Source of the DNA: Spirochaetales bacterium
GTDB lineage: Bacteria > Spirochaetota > Spirochaetia > DSM-27196 > SKKC01
Assembly: GCA_007126865.1 (NCBI GenBank)
Contig: SLAN01000151.1
Location: 1-8,673, forward strand
Direction: 5' to 3'
DNA length: 8,673 nucleotides
The translations under genes and the position numbers were made by a program. Shown piece after piece: positions 1-5,793 of this stretch. Below the pieces are notes generated by a model. It saw nothing but the letters and a program-made list of their open reading frames with translations. It was not told the DNA's origin and ran no database searches. The stretch's first letter is position 1. Every line of letters starts with the position of its first letter.

Positions 1-663
1 GAATTCTGCGGCGTTGCGCGACGCCTTCGGGAGGAAGCGCTCGAAATCGACGCGTGCATTGCTGTCGGCTCGATCAGATATCGTTCGAACAAGGCAGAAC
101 GGCACATCGTTAAAGTGGCACACCGCCGCGACGCTCGCCCCCGCCATTTCCACCGCGTCTCCACCCAATTCGTCACGCAGATACGGCGCCGCGGCGAGGC
201 GTGACCGATCGAGAAACTGATCTCCGGTCAGAATACGACCTCGGTGAAGCGTTCCTTCCGGAGGACGGTACGCTGCAGCGATCGCGAGCAGTTCCGGGTC
301 ACCGGCTATCTCGCGCAGGTTTTCGAACGGAATCTCTCCTCGCCGAAATCCGACTGCGGAGGCATCGAGATCGTGTTGGAGGCAATCGTTAGCCACGATA
401 GTATCGCCGATATCGATCTGGGGGTTGATGCTACCTGCAAGGCCGGTGAATATAAGTCGACTCGGTTCAAACACATCGATGAGGTGTTGAGCAACCATGG
501 CCGCATATGTCTTACCGCAACCGCTTCGCGCCACGAGCACCGGGTGGCCGAAGATGGTTCCCGTGGTCATCCGATAGCGGCGAAAGGTGTGGGGCTCCGC
601 TCCCGCGAGAAGCTCGGTAACCTCCTCGATTTCGCCCTGCATGGCTCCGAGTATAATCGTCAT
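1..663 (-). CDS. mtnN: 5'-methylthioadenosine/S-adenosylhomocysteine nucleosidase, C-terminus cut by window edge
   Basis: Cytoplasmic enzyme that hydrolyses MTA and SAH to adenine plus the thioribose product, clearing by-products of SAM use. My translation gives 221 codons before the window ends; the E. coli enzyme has 232, so only about ten residues are missing. The N-terminus reads GAMQGEIEE, with E11 at the place of catalytic E12. TGLAGSI near residue 75 matches the usual TGSAGG loop, GDQFL near 150 matches GDAFI, and VEMAGASVAAVCH (171-183) is followed by RTISDRAD with D197 at the catalytic Asp position. The glutamate that normally follows VEM (E174 in E. coli) is alanine here, which is unusual. 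The start is well fixed: GGAGGA lies six bases upstream (675-670), and the ATG overlaps the stop of the upstream lyase gene (ATGA), implying translational coupling. Family assignment is firm; activity is less certain because of A174. Confidence 0.92.
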   Translation of the reverse strand, partial: MTIILGAMQGEIEEVTELLAGAEPHTFRRYRMTTGTIFGHPVLVARSGCGKTYAAMVAQHLIDVFEPSRLIFTGLAGSINPQIDIGDTIVANDCLQHDLDASAVGFRRGEIPFENLREIAGDPELLAIAAAYRPPEGTLHRGRILTGDQFLDRSRLAAAPYLRDELGGDAVEMAGASVAAVCHFNDVPFCLVRTISDRADSNARVDFERFLPKASRNAAEF

Positions 664-1823
664 GACATATCCTCCAGCACAACGACAATTCTTTCGGTCG
701 CAGCCACAATGCGATCGCGCGGTGCCGCGATATTCATGCGCAGGTGGCCTTCTCCACCGTCTCCGAACTTCGATCCTTCAACGAGCCACGCATCGGCGCG
801 TTTCTGCAGCTCGGCACGGAGCGTCACGTCGTTCGAAGCGAGGCGCGTGCAATCGATCCAGAGAAGATACGTTCCCTCCAACGGCTCGATGCGCACCGGC
901 AACCGGGCGGCATCAAACCGCTCGCGAACGGCTCTTTCGTTGCCTGCGATATAGGAGAGCGCGGCGTCCAGCCATTCGGCCCCGTATCTATAGGCCGCTT
1001 CGACTGCGGTCAGGGTAAGCGCGTTCGGTGTATCAGCTCCGACCCGATGCATGAAATCCCGAACCGTACGGATTATCGATTCATCGTCGGAGCTCGCTAT
1101 AGCGCTCGGTAACCCCGGTATATTGAAGCTCTTTGTTGCACTCGACAGCGTCAGAAGCCGGAGCCCCCGGCAATCGACGTCGCGTGTGGGAACGAACCGA
1201 TGACCCGACATAACCAGATCTCCATGAATCTCATCGGAGACAAGAAACACGCCGTAGCGGCGGCAGATATCGACGAGCTGCTGTAGCTCTTCTGCTGTCC
1301 ACACCCGCCCGACCGGATTATGCGGCGAACAGAGGAGGAGAAGTCGGGCTCCGGAGGCCGCGGCTGTCTCGAGTGACTCGAAATCGAATCGGTAGCGGTC
1401 ACCGTCGTGCCGAAGCTCGTTCAGCGCGAGGGTGCGTCCCTGGCCTTCGACCGCATCCATAAAGGGAAAATAGACCGGTGTTTGAACGATCACCGTATCG
1501 CCCGGGCGCGTATAGAGACTCACCGCAGCGCGCACGCCCGCCATAACACCGGGAAGCATACACCAGTGCGACGCCGGACGCGTTCCGATCCGCGCCTCGA
1601 GCCACTCCGCAAATGCGGTGTAGAGCTCCTCGCGGGCGAACGTATATCCGAGAAGCCGGTTCTCGAGTCGCTTGCGGACCGCATCGACTACCGGCTCAGG
1701 CGCTGCGAAATCCATGTCGGCAACCCAGTACGGCTCGAGGGAGTCTGATATTCTGCGTGCAAACTGCCATTTAACCGAGTCGCTGTTCGGTTCCGGGGGC
1801 CGGTCAAAGCTCGTTCGGATCAT
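660..1823 (-). CDS. patB: PatB/MalY-type PLP-dependent C-S lyase (cystathionine beta-lyase/cystalysin family)
   Basis: Fold-type I aminotransferase-family lyase. Known members cleave the C-S bond of cystathionine or cysteine, giving homocysteine or sulfide plus pyruvate and ammonia; the treponemal cystalysin belongs here. The protein is 387 residues, normal for the family. Visible motifs are YWVADMDFA (32-40), a usual PatB/MalY N-terminal signature; SPHNPVGRV (166-174); SDEIHGD (196-202) with the pyridine-binding Asp197; SATKSFN (228-234) with the probable Schiff-base Lys231; and LRMNIA (361-366) with the carboxylate-binding Arg362. I chose the ATG at 1823 because homology begins immediately after it; an open frame runs 68 codons further upstream but shows no family similarity. 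No ribosome-binding site precedes this ATG, while a promoter-like pair sits just upstream. It is followed by the MTA/SAH nucleosidase with a four-base overlap. The exact substrate cannot be read from sequence. Confidence 0.93.
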   Translation of the reverse strand: MIRTSFDRPPEPNSDSVKWQFARRISDSLEPYWVADMDFAAPEPVVDAVRKRLENRLLGYTFAREELYTAFAEWLEARIGTRPASHWCMLPGVMAGVRAAVSLYTRPGDTVIVQTPVYFPFMDAVEGQGRTLALNELRHDGDRYRFDFESLETAAASGARLLLLCSPHNPVGRVWTAEELQQLVDICRRYGVFLVSDEIHGDLVMSGHRFVPTRDVDCRGLRLLTLSSATKSFNIPGLPSAIASSDDESIIRTVRDFMHRVGADTPNALTLTAVEAAYRYGAEWLDAALSYIAGNERAVRERFDAARLPVRIEPLEGTYLLWIDCTRLASNDVTLRAELQKRADAWLVEGSKFGDGGEGHLRMNIAAPRDRIVAATERIVVVLEDMS

Positions 1824-1832
1824 TACGGTTCG

Positions 1833-1861
1833 ATAGTAGCTGTCGTGCTTCTTCGGCACAA
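1833..1861 (-). promoter_or_regulatory. possible promoter of the patB-mtnN unit
   Basis: On the minus strand TTGTGC (1861-1856) is separated by exactly 17 bases from TACTAT (1838-1833), a 3/6 and a 4/6 match to sigma-70 consensus. The -10 element ends nine bases before the patB ATG, so the transcript would have almost no leader, in keeping with the lack of a ribosome-binding site. The individual boxes are weak; the support is mainly their spacing and the similar geometry at the J-protein gene. Confidence 0.3.
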
Positions 1862-1868
1862 GGAGGTG
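1860..1868 (+). promoter_or_regulatory. orphan consensus Shine-Dalgarno sequence upstream of epmA
   Basis: AAGGAGGTG is a nine-base perfect complement to the usual 16S rRNA 3' end, lying in the divergent patB/epmA spacer, 126 bases ahead of the epmA ATG. The nearest usable start is GTG at 1877 (ten bases after AGGAGG). It opens a 33-codon reading frame ending at TAG 1976-1978, 16 bases before epmA. That peptide would be rich in Cys and His and I do not recognise it. It may be a leader peptide or a chance match; read on the minus strand the same bases are an anti-SD sequence. Confidence 0.3.
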
Positions 1869-1994
1869 CACCCGGCGTGCAACGTGGAGGGGAACCGTGG
1901 AACGCCGAACCCTGCCCGTCGCATATCGCACATTGCCCGACGTACATTCACTTGTATCCCCGCCGTACGATCTGTTAGCGTTTTGTGACACTCC

Positions 1995-3014
1995 ATGACG
2001 CAAGAGATCATCCGAGCCCGCGCACAACTGCTCCGGAGAACCCGTGAATTCTTCTTCAACGAAGGTTACATCGAGGTCGACACACCATTACTCGTGCCCG
2101 AGGTAATACCCGAAGCACACATCGATCTGTTCGAAACCTGTTACGACGACCCATACGACGAGAGCCTCCGTACGAAGCTCTATCTCATTCCGTCCCCTGA
2201 AGTATCGCTCAAACCGTTGATCGGAACGATGGGTGGCAGGATCTTCCAGCTCGGTCACTGTTTCCGCAACCGCGAGAGCATTGGGACTCACCACAACCCC
2301 GAGTTCACTATGCTCGAATACTATGAGTCCGGCGTCGACGAGCACGACCTTCTTCGCCGTACCGCCGCGTATTTGCGCTATCTGCTCCGCGATCCCAATC
2401 TCGGCGCCCTCGCCCGCAATTCCGGGCGACTCGAGGTAATCGCAAGAGAGCCTCTCGTCATGACTGTTGCGGAGGCTTTCGAGCGGTTTCTCGGTATCGA
2501 GTTGTTTCAGGGGCCGGACGATGAAGGAAATGCCGAGGCACTTGCCGAGCGATGTCGATCGCGAGGACTCTCGCCGCCCGAGGAGGCCGAGTGGCCGGAG
2601 CTTTTCAACTACGTGATGGCGTCGTCGCTCGAACCCGCTCTCCCGCGCGATGCGCCGGTTTTTCTTACCGATTATCCGGTGGGATGCCACGTGCTCGCCC
2701 GCAGAGGTGGCGACGGTCGTACGCGGCGGCGGTGGGAGTTATACCTGTGCGGCATTGAGATCGCGAACTGCTTCCTGGAGGAAACCAGCCCGGAGAACGT
2801 CCGCCGGTTCCTTGACCGGCAAGCGGAGGAGCGCCGGCGACGCGGGGCCTCCGAAGTTCGTTCCGCCGAGTCGATCGAGAACGCACTCGACGGTGTTTCG
2901 TCGGTCGCCGGCGCGGCGCTCGGTTTCGACCGCCTTTTGATGTGCATCTCCGGCGTTTCCACGATCGAGGGGGTGATATTCTCACCTCTTCATGATAGCC
3001 TTAGGCGTCGATAG
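1995..3014 (+). CDS. epmA: EF-P lysine ligase EpmA (GenX/PoxA/YjeA), class II lysyl-tRNA synthetase-like
   Basis: Activates (R)-beta-lysine with ATP and attaches it to a conserved lysine of elongation factor P. The protein is 339 residues (E. coli 325) and is only the class II catalytic core; the N-terminal anticodon-binding OB domain of true LysRS is absent, which separates EpmA from LysS. Seen in order: EVDTPLLVPE (27-36, motif 1 region), LIPSPEVSLK (64-73), motif 2 CFRNRE followed by THHNPEFTMLEYYE (98-111), GIEIANCFLEET (253-264) matching GIELANGFHELTD, and motif 3 GAALGFDRLLM (306-316). The ATG is forced: an in-frame TGA lies six bases upstream. No clear ribosome-binding site precedes it. 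The next gene, 47 bases downstream on the same strand, is efp, its expected substrate, which makes the assignment strong. EpmB, the lysine 2,3-aminomutase that supplies beta-lysine in E. coli, is not in the window. Confidence 0.95.
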   Translation: MTQEIIRARAQLLRRTREFFFNEGYIEVDTPLLVPEVIPEAHIDLFETCYDDPYDESLRTKLYLIPSPEVSLKPLIGTMGGRIFQLGHCFRNRESIGTHHNPEFTMLEYYESGVDEHDLLRRTAAYLRYLLRDPNLGALARNSGRLEVIAREPLVMTVAEAFERFLGIELFQGPDDEGNAEALAERCRSRGLSPPEEAEWPELFNYVMASSLEPALPRDAPVFLTDYPVGCHVLARRGGDGRTRRRWELYLCGIEIANCFLEETSPENVRRFLDRQAEERRRRGASEVRSAESIENALDGVSSVAGAALGFDRLLMCISGVSTIEGVIFSPLHDSLRRR

Positions 3015-3022
3015 TTCGACGC
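3005..3022 (+). repeat. perfect inverted repeat over the epmA stop codon
   Basis: GCGTCGA, loop TAGT, TCGACGC: a seven-pair perfect stem whose loop holds the epmA stop codon TAG. No T-run follows, so it is not a classical intrinsic terminator. It lies between epmA and efp and could attenuate read-through, mark an mRNA processing point, or be a protein-binding palindrome. Confidence 0.45.
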
Positions 3023-3061
3023 GAAATCGTGACAGATACAGAATAGAGGAATTGAACACAC

Positions 3062-3625
3062 ATGATTCGAGCAGGAGCAATCAGCAAGGGTGTCTGCTTG
3101 CTTATGAAAGGCGACCCCTATCTAGTCACCGAGCGGGAGTTCGTCAATCCCGGAAAGGGACAGGCATTCGTTCGTTTGAAGCTGAAGAACCTCAAGAACG
3201 GACAAACGCTACGCGAGACAATCAAGTCGCACGAAACCGTGGAAGAAGCAGAAGTTGAGGAGCGGAGCGCACAATTCCTCTACGCCGACGGCGAATCGTT
3301 TCATTTCATGGACGCGGAGACGTACGAACAGTTCTCGGTGCCGATTGCCGGTCTCGAAGACAAGACGAACTACGTGCGAGAGGGCGATACCTACGAGCTC
3401 GTTATCTGGCAAGGGCAAGCGATCGATATCAAGCTACCGCTGAAAATGACACTGACGGTGGAGGATGCCCCCGAAGCGCTGCGTGGTGACACCGTCAGCG
3501 GAGCCACAAAGCCGGTCGTCATGGAAACCGGCCTGACGGTCAAGGCGCCGTTGTTCATCAAGACCGGAGATCGACTCCTGATCAACACGGACACGGGCGA
3601 GTACGTCGAGCGGGTTACCAGCTAA
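3062..3625 (+). CDS. efp: translation elongation factor P
   Basis: Ribosome-binding factor that relieves stalling at consecutive prolines. The protein is 187 residues, the usual length. The N-terminal KOW-like domain carries FVNPGKGQAF (27-36) with Lys32, equivalent to E. coli Lys34, the residue modified by EpmA. The middle OB domain includes FHFMDAETYEQ, the region of the family signature. The C-terminal OB domain contains LRGDTVSGATKPVVMETG and ends GEYVERVTS. The start is preceded by AGAGGA (3045-3050), eleven bases away, a slightly long spacing. It follows epmA on the same strand after 47 bp and is probably co-transcribed, although a hairpin sits between them; I see only weak promoter-like sequence in the gap. 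The Lys at the modification site together with adjacent epmA implies the beta-lysylation type rather than the rhamnosylated (Arg) type. Confidence 0.97.
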   Translation: MIRAGAISKGVCLLMKGDPYLVTEREFVNPGKGQAFVRLKLKNLKNGQTLRETIKSHETVEEAEVEERSAQFLYADGESFHFMDAETYEQFSVPIAGLEDKTNYVREGDTYELVIWQGQAIDIKLPLKMTLTVEDAPEALRGDTVSGATKPVVMETGLTVKAPLFIKTGDRLLINTDTGEYVERVTS

Positions 3626-3629
3626 CCCG
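3611..3629 (+). terminator. putative hairpin terminator over the efp stop codon
   Basis: CGGGTTA, loop CCAGC, TAACCCG: a perfect seven-pair stem that includes the efp stop TAA (3623-3625). There is no U-tract after it. It lies at the convergent efp/pyrFE junction, where a terminator is expected, and would form in RNA from either strand. Calling it a terminator is inference. Confidence 0.4.
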
Positions 3630-3633
3630 CCCG

Positions 3634-3659
3634 GCGTTCAGCCTGTGGCCGGCGAACGC
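3634..3659. repeat. inverted repeat at the pyrFE stop codon (convergent junction)
   Basis: GCGTTC (3634-3639) and GAACGC (3654-3659) form six pairs, with an inner GCC/GGC pairing (3641-3643 with 3647-3649) that leaves a TGT loop. The outer stem touches the last base of the pyrFE stop codon (TAG, 3661-3659). With the adjacent hairpin at 3611-3629 it fills nearly all of the 33-bp gap between the convergent genes. It is possibly a two-way termination region, but no T-run is present. Confidence 0.3.
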
Positions 3660-5158
3660 TATTCTTCGCGAGCAAGGTAGTCATTTACCCGCGCTTCGTC
3701 CTGCTCGGAGATCATCCCTTCGGATACGCCGAGGGAGACCAGTTCACGAACATCTGCGAACGAGTGGAGCTCAACCCCGATCCACTCCATGTCGTGTCGA
3801 CCTTTCGTCCCACGCTCGATCAACACGACAAGATCTGTGACTTCGAGCCCTTCGGCACGCAGTACCTCCACCGCCTCGAGCTTGCTCCGGCCGGTGCTTA
3901 TGAGGTCGTCGAGCAGCAGGGCACGGTCTTCGGGCTCGAAGAACCCCTCGACCCGGTTCCCCGTGCCGTGGGCCTTGAGCGGTATGCGCGGATAGATTAA
4001 CGGAACGTTCATATTCAGGCTGACCGCCGTCGCAATCGGTAGTGCGGCAACCGGTATCGGCGCGAGTCGATCGAAAACGATTTCGCGGGCCATACGCGCG
4101 TATGCCTCGGCGAGCTTTGTCAGCAACTCGGGATTCGATGCAGCTTTCCTGAGATCGATGTAGAATGGACTCGGCGCACCCGACTTGAGTGTGAAATGGC
4201 CTGTCTGGAAACAACCTTGCCGAATAAGTCCACGAAGTATTTCGCGCTTCAGATCGCGTGAAGACTTGCTGCCGATTCGCTGATCGCGCTCGCGTTTATC
4301 TTCAGCCTGAGCGCTTGCGCGCGAGTAGCGTGAAGGAGGAAGCGATCCGCGCTTGCGTACCGCCTTCCTCGCCCGAGAAATCTCATCGCGAAGTGCCCTC
4401 GCGGTTACCGCCGGGTCGTCCGCCTCCGAAATCGCCCGCGCGGCGACCGGTATGATTCGACCTCCGTCGGAATCGGCCCCGTTCCTGACCGTATCGCCTG
4501 CCGATGCACCTTGTGCGCCGACACCCGGCGCAAGGAACCACCGCGACGGATACCGCGACCTCAGCGCTCGCAGCGCTGCACCGTCGGTCGCCGCCGCCAC
4601 GAGACCGATGCGAGGCGATATATCGAGAAAGAGATCGGCAACTTTCAGAAAGAGCGGTTCATTATTATCCTTAAGCTCCAGATCCTGCAGATCTCCGGCG
4701 GAAGGGTTACTCGTTCGACAAAGAACGAACGCGCACACGTCGTGATATTCGAGAAAGGGGGCAACCGTATCCGCACCGAGATATGGGTTCAGGGTAACCG
4801 CCCGGACGCCGAATGCCTCCACGGCGGCGCGTGCGTACGCTTCGGCCGTACTGCCGATGTCGCCTCGTTTCGCATCGAGGATAACCGGTATCTCGTCGGG
4901 AATCGCTTCTATCGTCGCACTTAGTGCCTCGAATCCGGTCGCACCGTGGCACTCATAGAATGCAATATTCGGCTTGAACGCGAGCGCGTATTCGGCTACG
5001 GCGTCAATAATCCTGCGATTCTCATCCAGAATGGCCGTCCTGGCCTGTGGCCCGGGCGCGACCCTCGGATCGAGTCCGACGCAGAGGAGGGTATCCTTGC
5101 TCTCGGCTCGCCGGTGTAATTTCTCAAAGATACCTGCATCGGTATGACGTGCGGCCAC
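3659..5158 (-). CDS. pyrFE: bifunctional orotidine-5'-phosphate decarboxylase / orotate phosphoribosyltransferase (PyrF-PyrE fusion)
   Basis: Catalyses the last two steps to UMP: OPRT adds orotate to PRPP, and OMPDC decarboxylates OMP. The 499 residues split into an N-terminal class II OMPDC (about 1-270), a charged linker (about 270-305) and a C-terminal OPRT (about 306-499). OMPDC evidence: CVGLDPR (26-32), FKPNIAFYE (61-69), catalytic DAKRGDIGST (95-104; D95, K97, D100) and the phosphate loop APGVGAQG (210-217). OPRT evidence: FTLKSG (322-327), ALPIATAVSL (372-381) and the PRPP motif LLLDDLISTGRS (414-425). The order is the reverse of animal UMP synthase. In the mobile loop (PRIPLKAHGTGN, 390-401) K395 and H397 are kept, but the position of enterobacterial Lys100 is Ile392. 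The start is GTG; GGGAG lies six bases upstream (5169-5165), and an overlapping ATG at 5160 is out of frame. It is divergent from the isochorismatase gene. Confidence 0.95.
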   Translation of the reverse strand: MAARHTDAGIFEKLHRRAESKDTLLCVGLDPRVAPGPQARTAILDENRRIIDAVAEYALAFKPNIAFYECHGATGFEALSATIEAIPDEIPVILDAKRGDIGSTAEAYARAAVEAFGVRAVTLNPYLGADTVAPFLEYHDVCAFVLCRTSNPSAGDLQDLELKDNNEPLFLKVADLFLDISPRIGLVAAATDGAALRALRSRYPSRWFLAPGVGAQGASAGDTVRNGADSDGGRIIPVAARAISEADDPAVTARALRDEISRARKAVRKRGSLPPSRYSRASAQAEDKRERDQRIGSKSSRDLKREILRGLIRQGCFQTGHFTLKSGAPSPFYIDLRKAASNPELLTKLAEAYARMAREIVFDRLAPIPVAALPIATAVSLNMNVPLIYPRIPLKAHGTGNRVEGFFEPEDRALLLDDLISTGRSKLEAVEVLRAEGLEVTDLVVLIERGTKGRHDMEWIGVELHSFADVRELVSLGVSEGMISEQDEARVNDYLAREE

Positions 5159-5191
5159 ATCCTTCTCCCGCGAAGCGAAGATATGGAACGC

Positions 5192-5220
5192 AGTGTATCT
5201 TTCCGTTTAACACTATGCAA
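5192..5220 (-). promoter_or_regulatory. candidate promoter of pyrFE
   Basis: On the minus strand TTGCAT (5220-5215), a 17-base spacer, then TACACT (5197-5192; 4/6 to TATAAT). A start about seven bases later gives a leader near 27 bases that includes the GGGAG ribosome-binding site. It sits in the 74-bp divergent spacer with the isochorismatase gene. The leader looks too short for a pyrimidine attenuator. Confidence 0.35.
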
Positions 5221-5232
5221 TAATGCGGAGGC

Positions 5233-5790
5233 ATGAGTAGCGTTCGGAACAGATACGAAGTCGGTAGTGCGATCGGTCTCATTGTCGATGTGCAGGATCG
5301 GCTGGTGCGGCACATTCACGATAATCAGAACGTCATCCGCCGAACGGAGCTTCTCTTGCGTGGGTTTACGATTCTCGGCATACCCCACCTTTTCACCGAA
5401 CAGTATCCGAGCGGGCTCGGGCGAACTCATCCGGTCCTTTCCGATCGTCTGCAGGATGCGCAGAAATTCGAGAAGATGGAGTTCAGCTGCATGGCGAACG
5501 ATGGTTTTCGGCACGCGCTCGAGGCGACCGAAAGACAGTCCCTTCTCATCGCCGGTATTGAGGCACATGTGTGCGTTCAACAAACTGCCCTCGATGCCCT
5601 GCGCGACGGCTATCTCGTCACGGTGGTAGCCGATGCGATCGGAAGTCGCTCCCCGATCGATCGGGAGACAGCGCTCGAGCACATGCGATACGAAGGAGTG
5701 CGGATCAGCACCGTTGAGTCTGTCCTGTTCGAGCTCTGCCGCGTGGCCGGCACCGAAACGTTCAAGCAGCTTTCCCGGCTACTGAAGTAA
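5233..5790 (+). CDS. isochorismatase-fold cysteine hydrolase (ISOC1/YcaC-like)
   Basis: A 185-residue single-domain protein of the isochorismatase-like hydrolase fold. The catalytic triad is visible as Asp19 (IVDVQDRL), Lys81 (FEKMEFSC) and Cys114 (GIEAHVCVQQTALD). The C-terminal part, with ADAIGSRS (133-140) and VESVLFELC (161-169), resembles the ISOC1/ISOC2 and YcaC group rather than nicotinamidase (the nicotinamidase metal-site histidines are not seen) or true isochorismatase. The substrate is unknown for most of this group, so none is assigned. The ATG has GGAGG only one base away (5227-5231), unusually close, and no other start is in range. AATAAT (5219-5224) ends eight bases before the ATG and could be a -10 box for a near-leaderless message, but I find no good -35. 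The 3' end overlaps the convergent gene by 12 bp. Confidence 0.88.
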   Translation: MSSVRNRYEVGSAIGLIVDVQDRLVRHIHDNQNVIRRTELLLRGFTILGIPHLFTEQYPSGLGRTHPVLSDRLQDAQKFEKMEFSCMANDGFRHALEATERQSLLIAGIEAHVCVQQTALDALRDGYLVTVVADAIGSRSPIDRETALEHMRYEGVRISTVESVLFELCRVAGTETFKQLSRLLK

Positions 5791-5793
5791 CCG
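5776..5793 (-). terminator. putative hairpin spanning both stop codons of a convergent pair
   Basis: On the minus strand CGGTTAC, loop TTCA, GTAGCCG: a seven-pair stem with one G-U wobble in RNA (a C-A mismatch on the plus strand). It contains the stop codons of both the isochorismatase gene (TAA 5788-5790) and the opposing gene (TAG 5781-5779). No T-run follows. With no intergenic space here, this is the only terminator-like structure available. Confidence 0.3.

Noticed and set aside
244..954. Plus-strand open frame of 236 codons across the nucleosidase and lyase genes
   Set aside because: Both minus-strand genes here have clear family motifs and fixed catalytic residues; this frame shows no recognisable domain and is an antisense shadow.
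1824..2027. 68-residue N-terminal extension of the patB frame
   Set aside because: PatB-family similarity starts at the ATG at 1823; the extension runs through the divergent spacer into epmA on the other strand and lacks family similarity.
2088..2690. Minus-strand open frame of 200 codons inside epmA
   Set aside because: It lies wholly opposite a strongly recognised epmA and has no motif of its own.
1995..3014. Lysyl-tRNA synthetase (lysS)
   Set aside because: It has no N-terminal anticodon-binding OB domain, is the EpmA length, and is adjacent to efp.
4996..5682. Minus-strand open frame of 228 codons opposite the isochorismatase gene
   Set aside because: It overlaps pyrFE in another frame and the isochorismatase gene on the opposite strand, both clearly real; its sequence is low in recognisable features.
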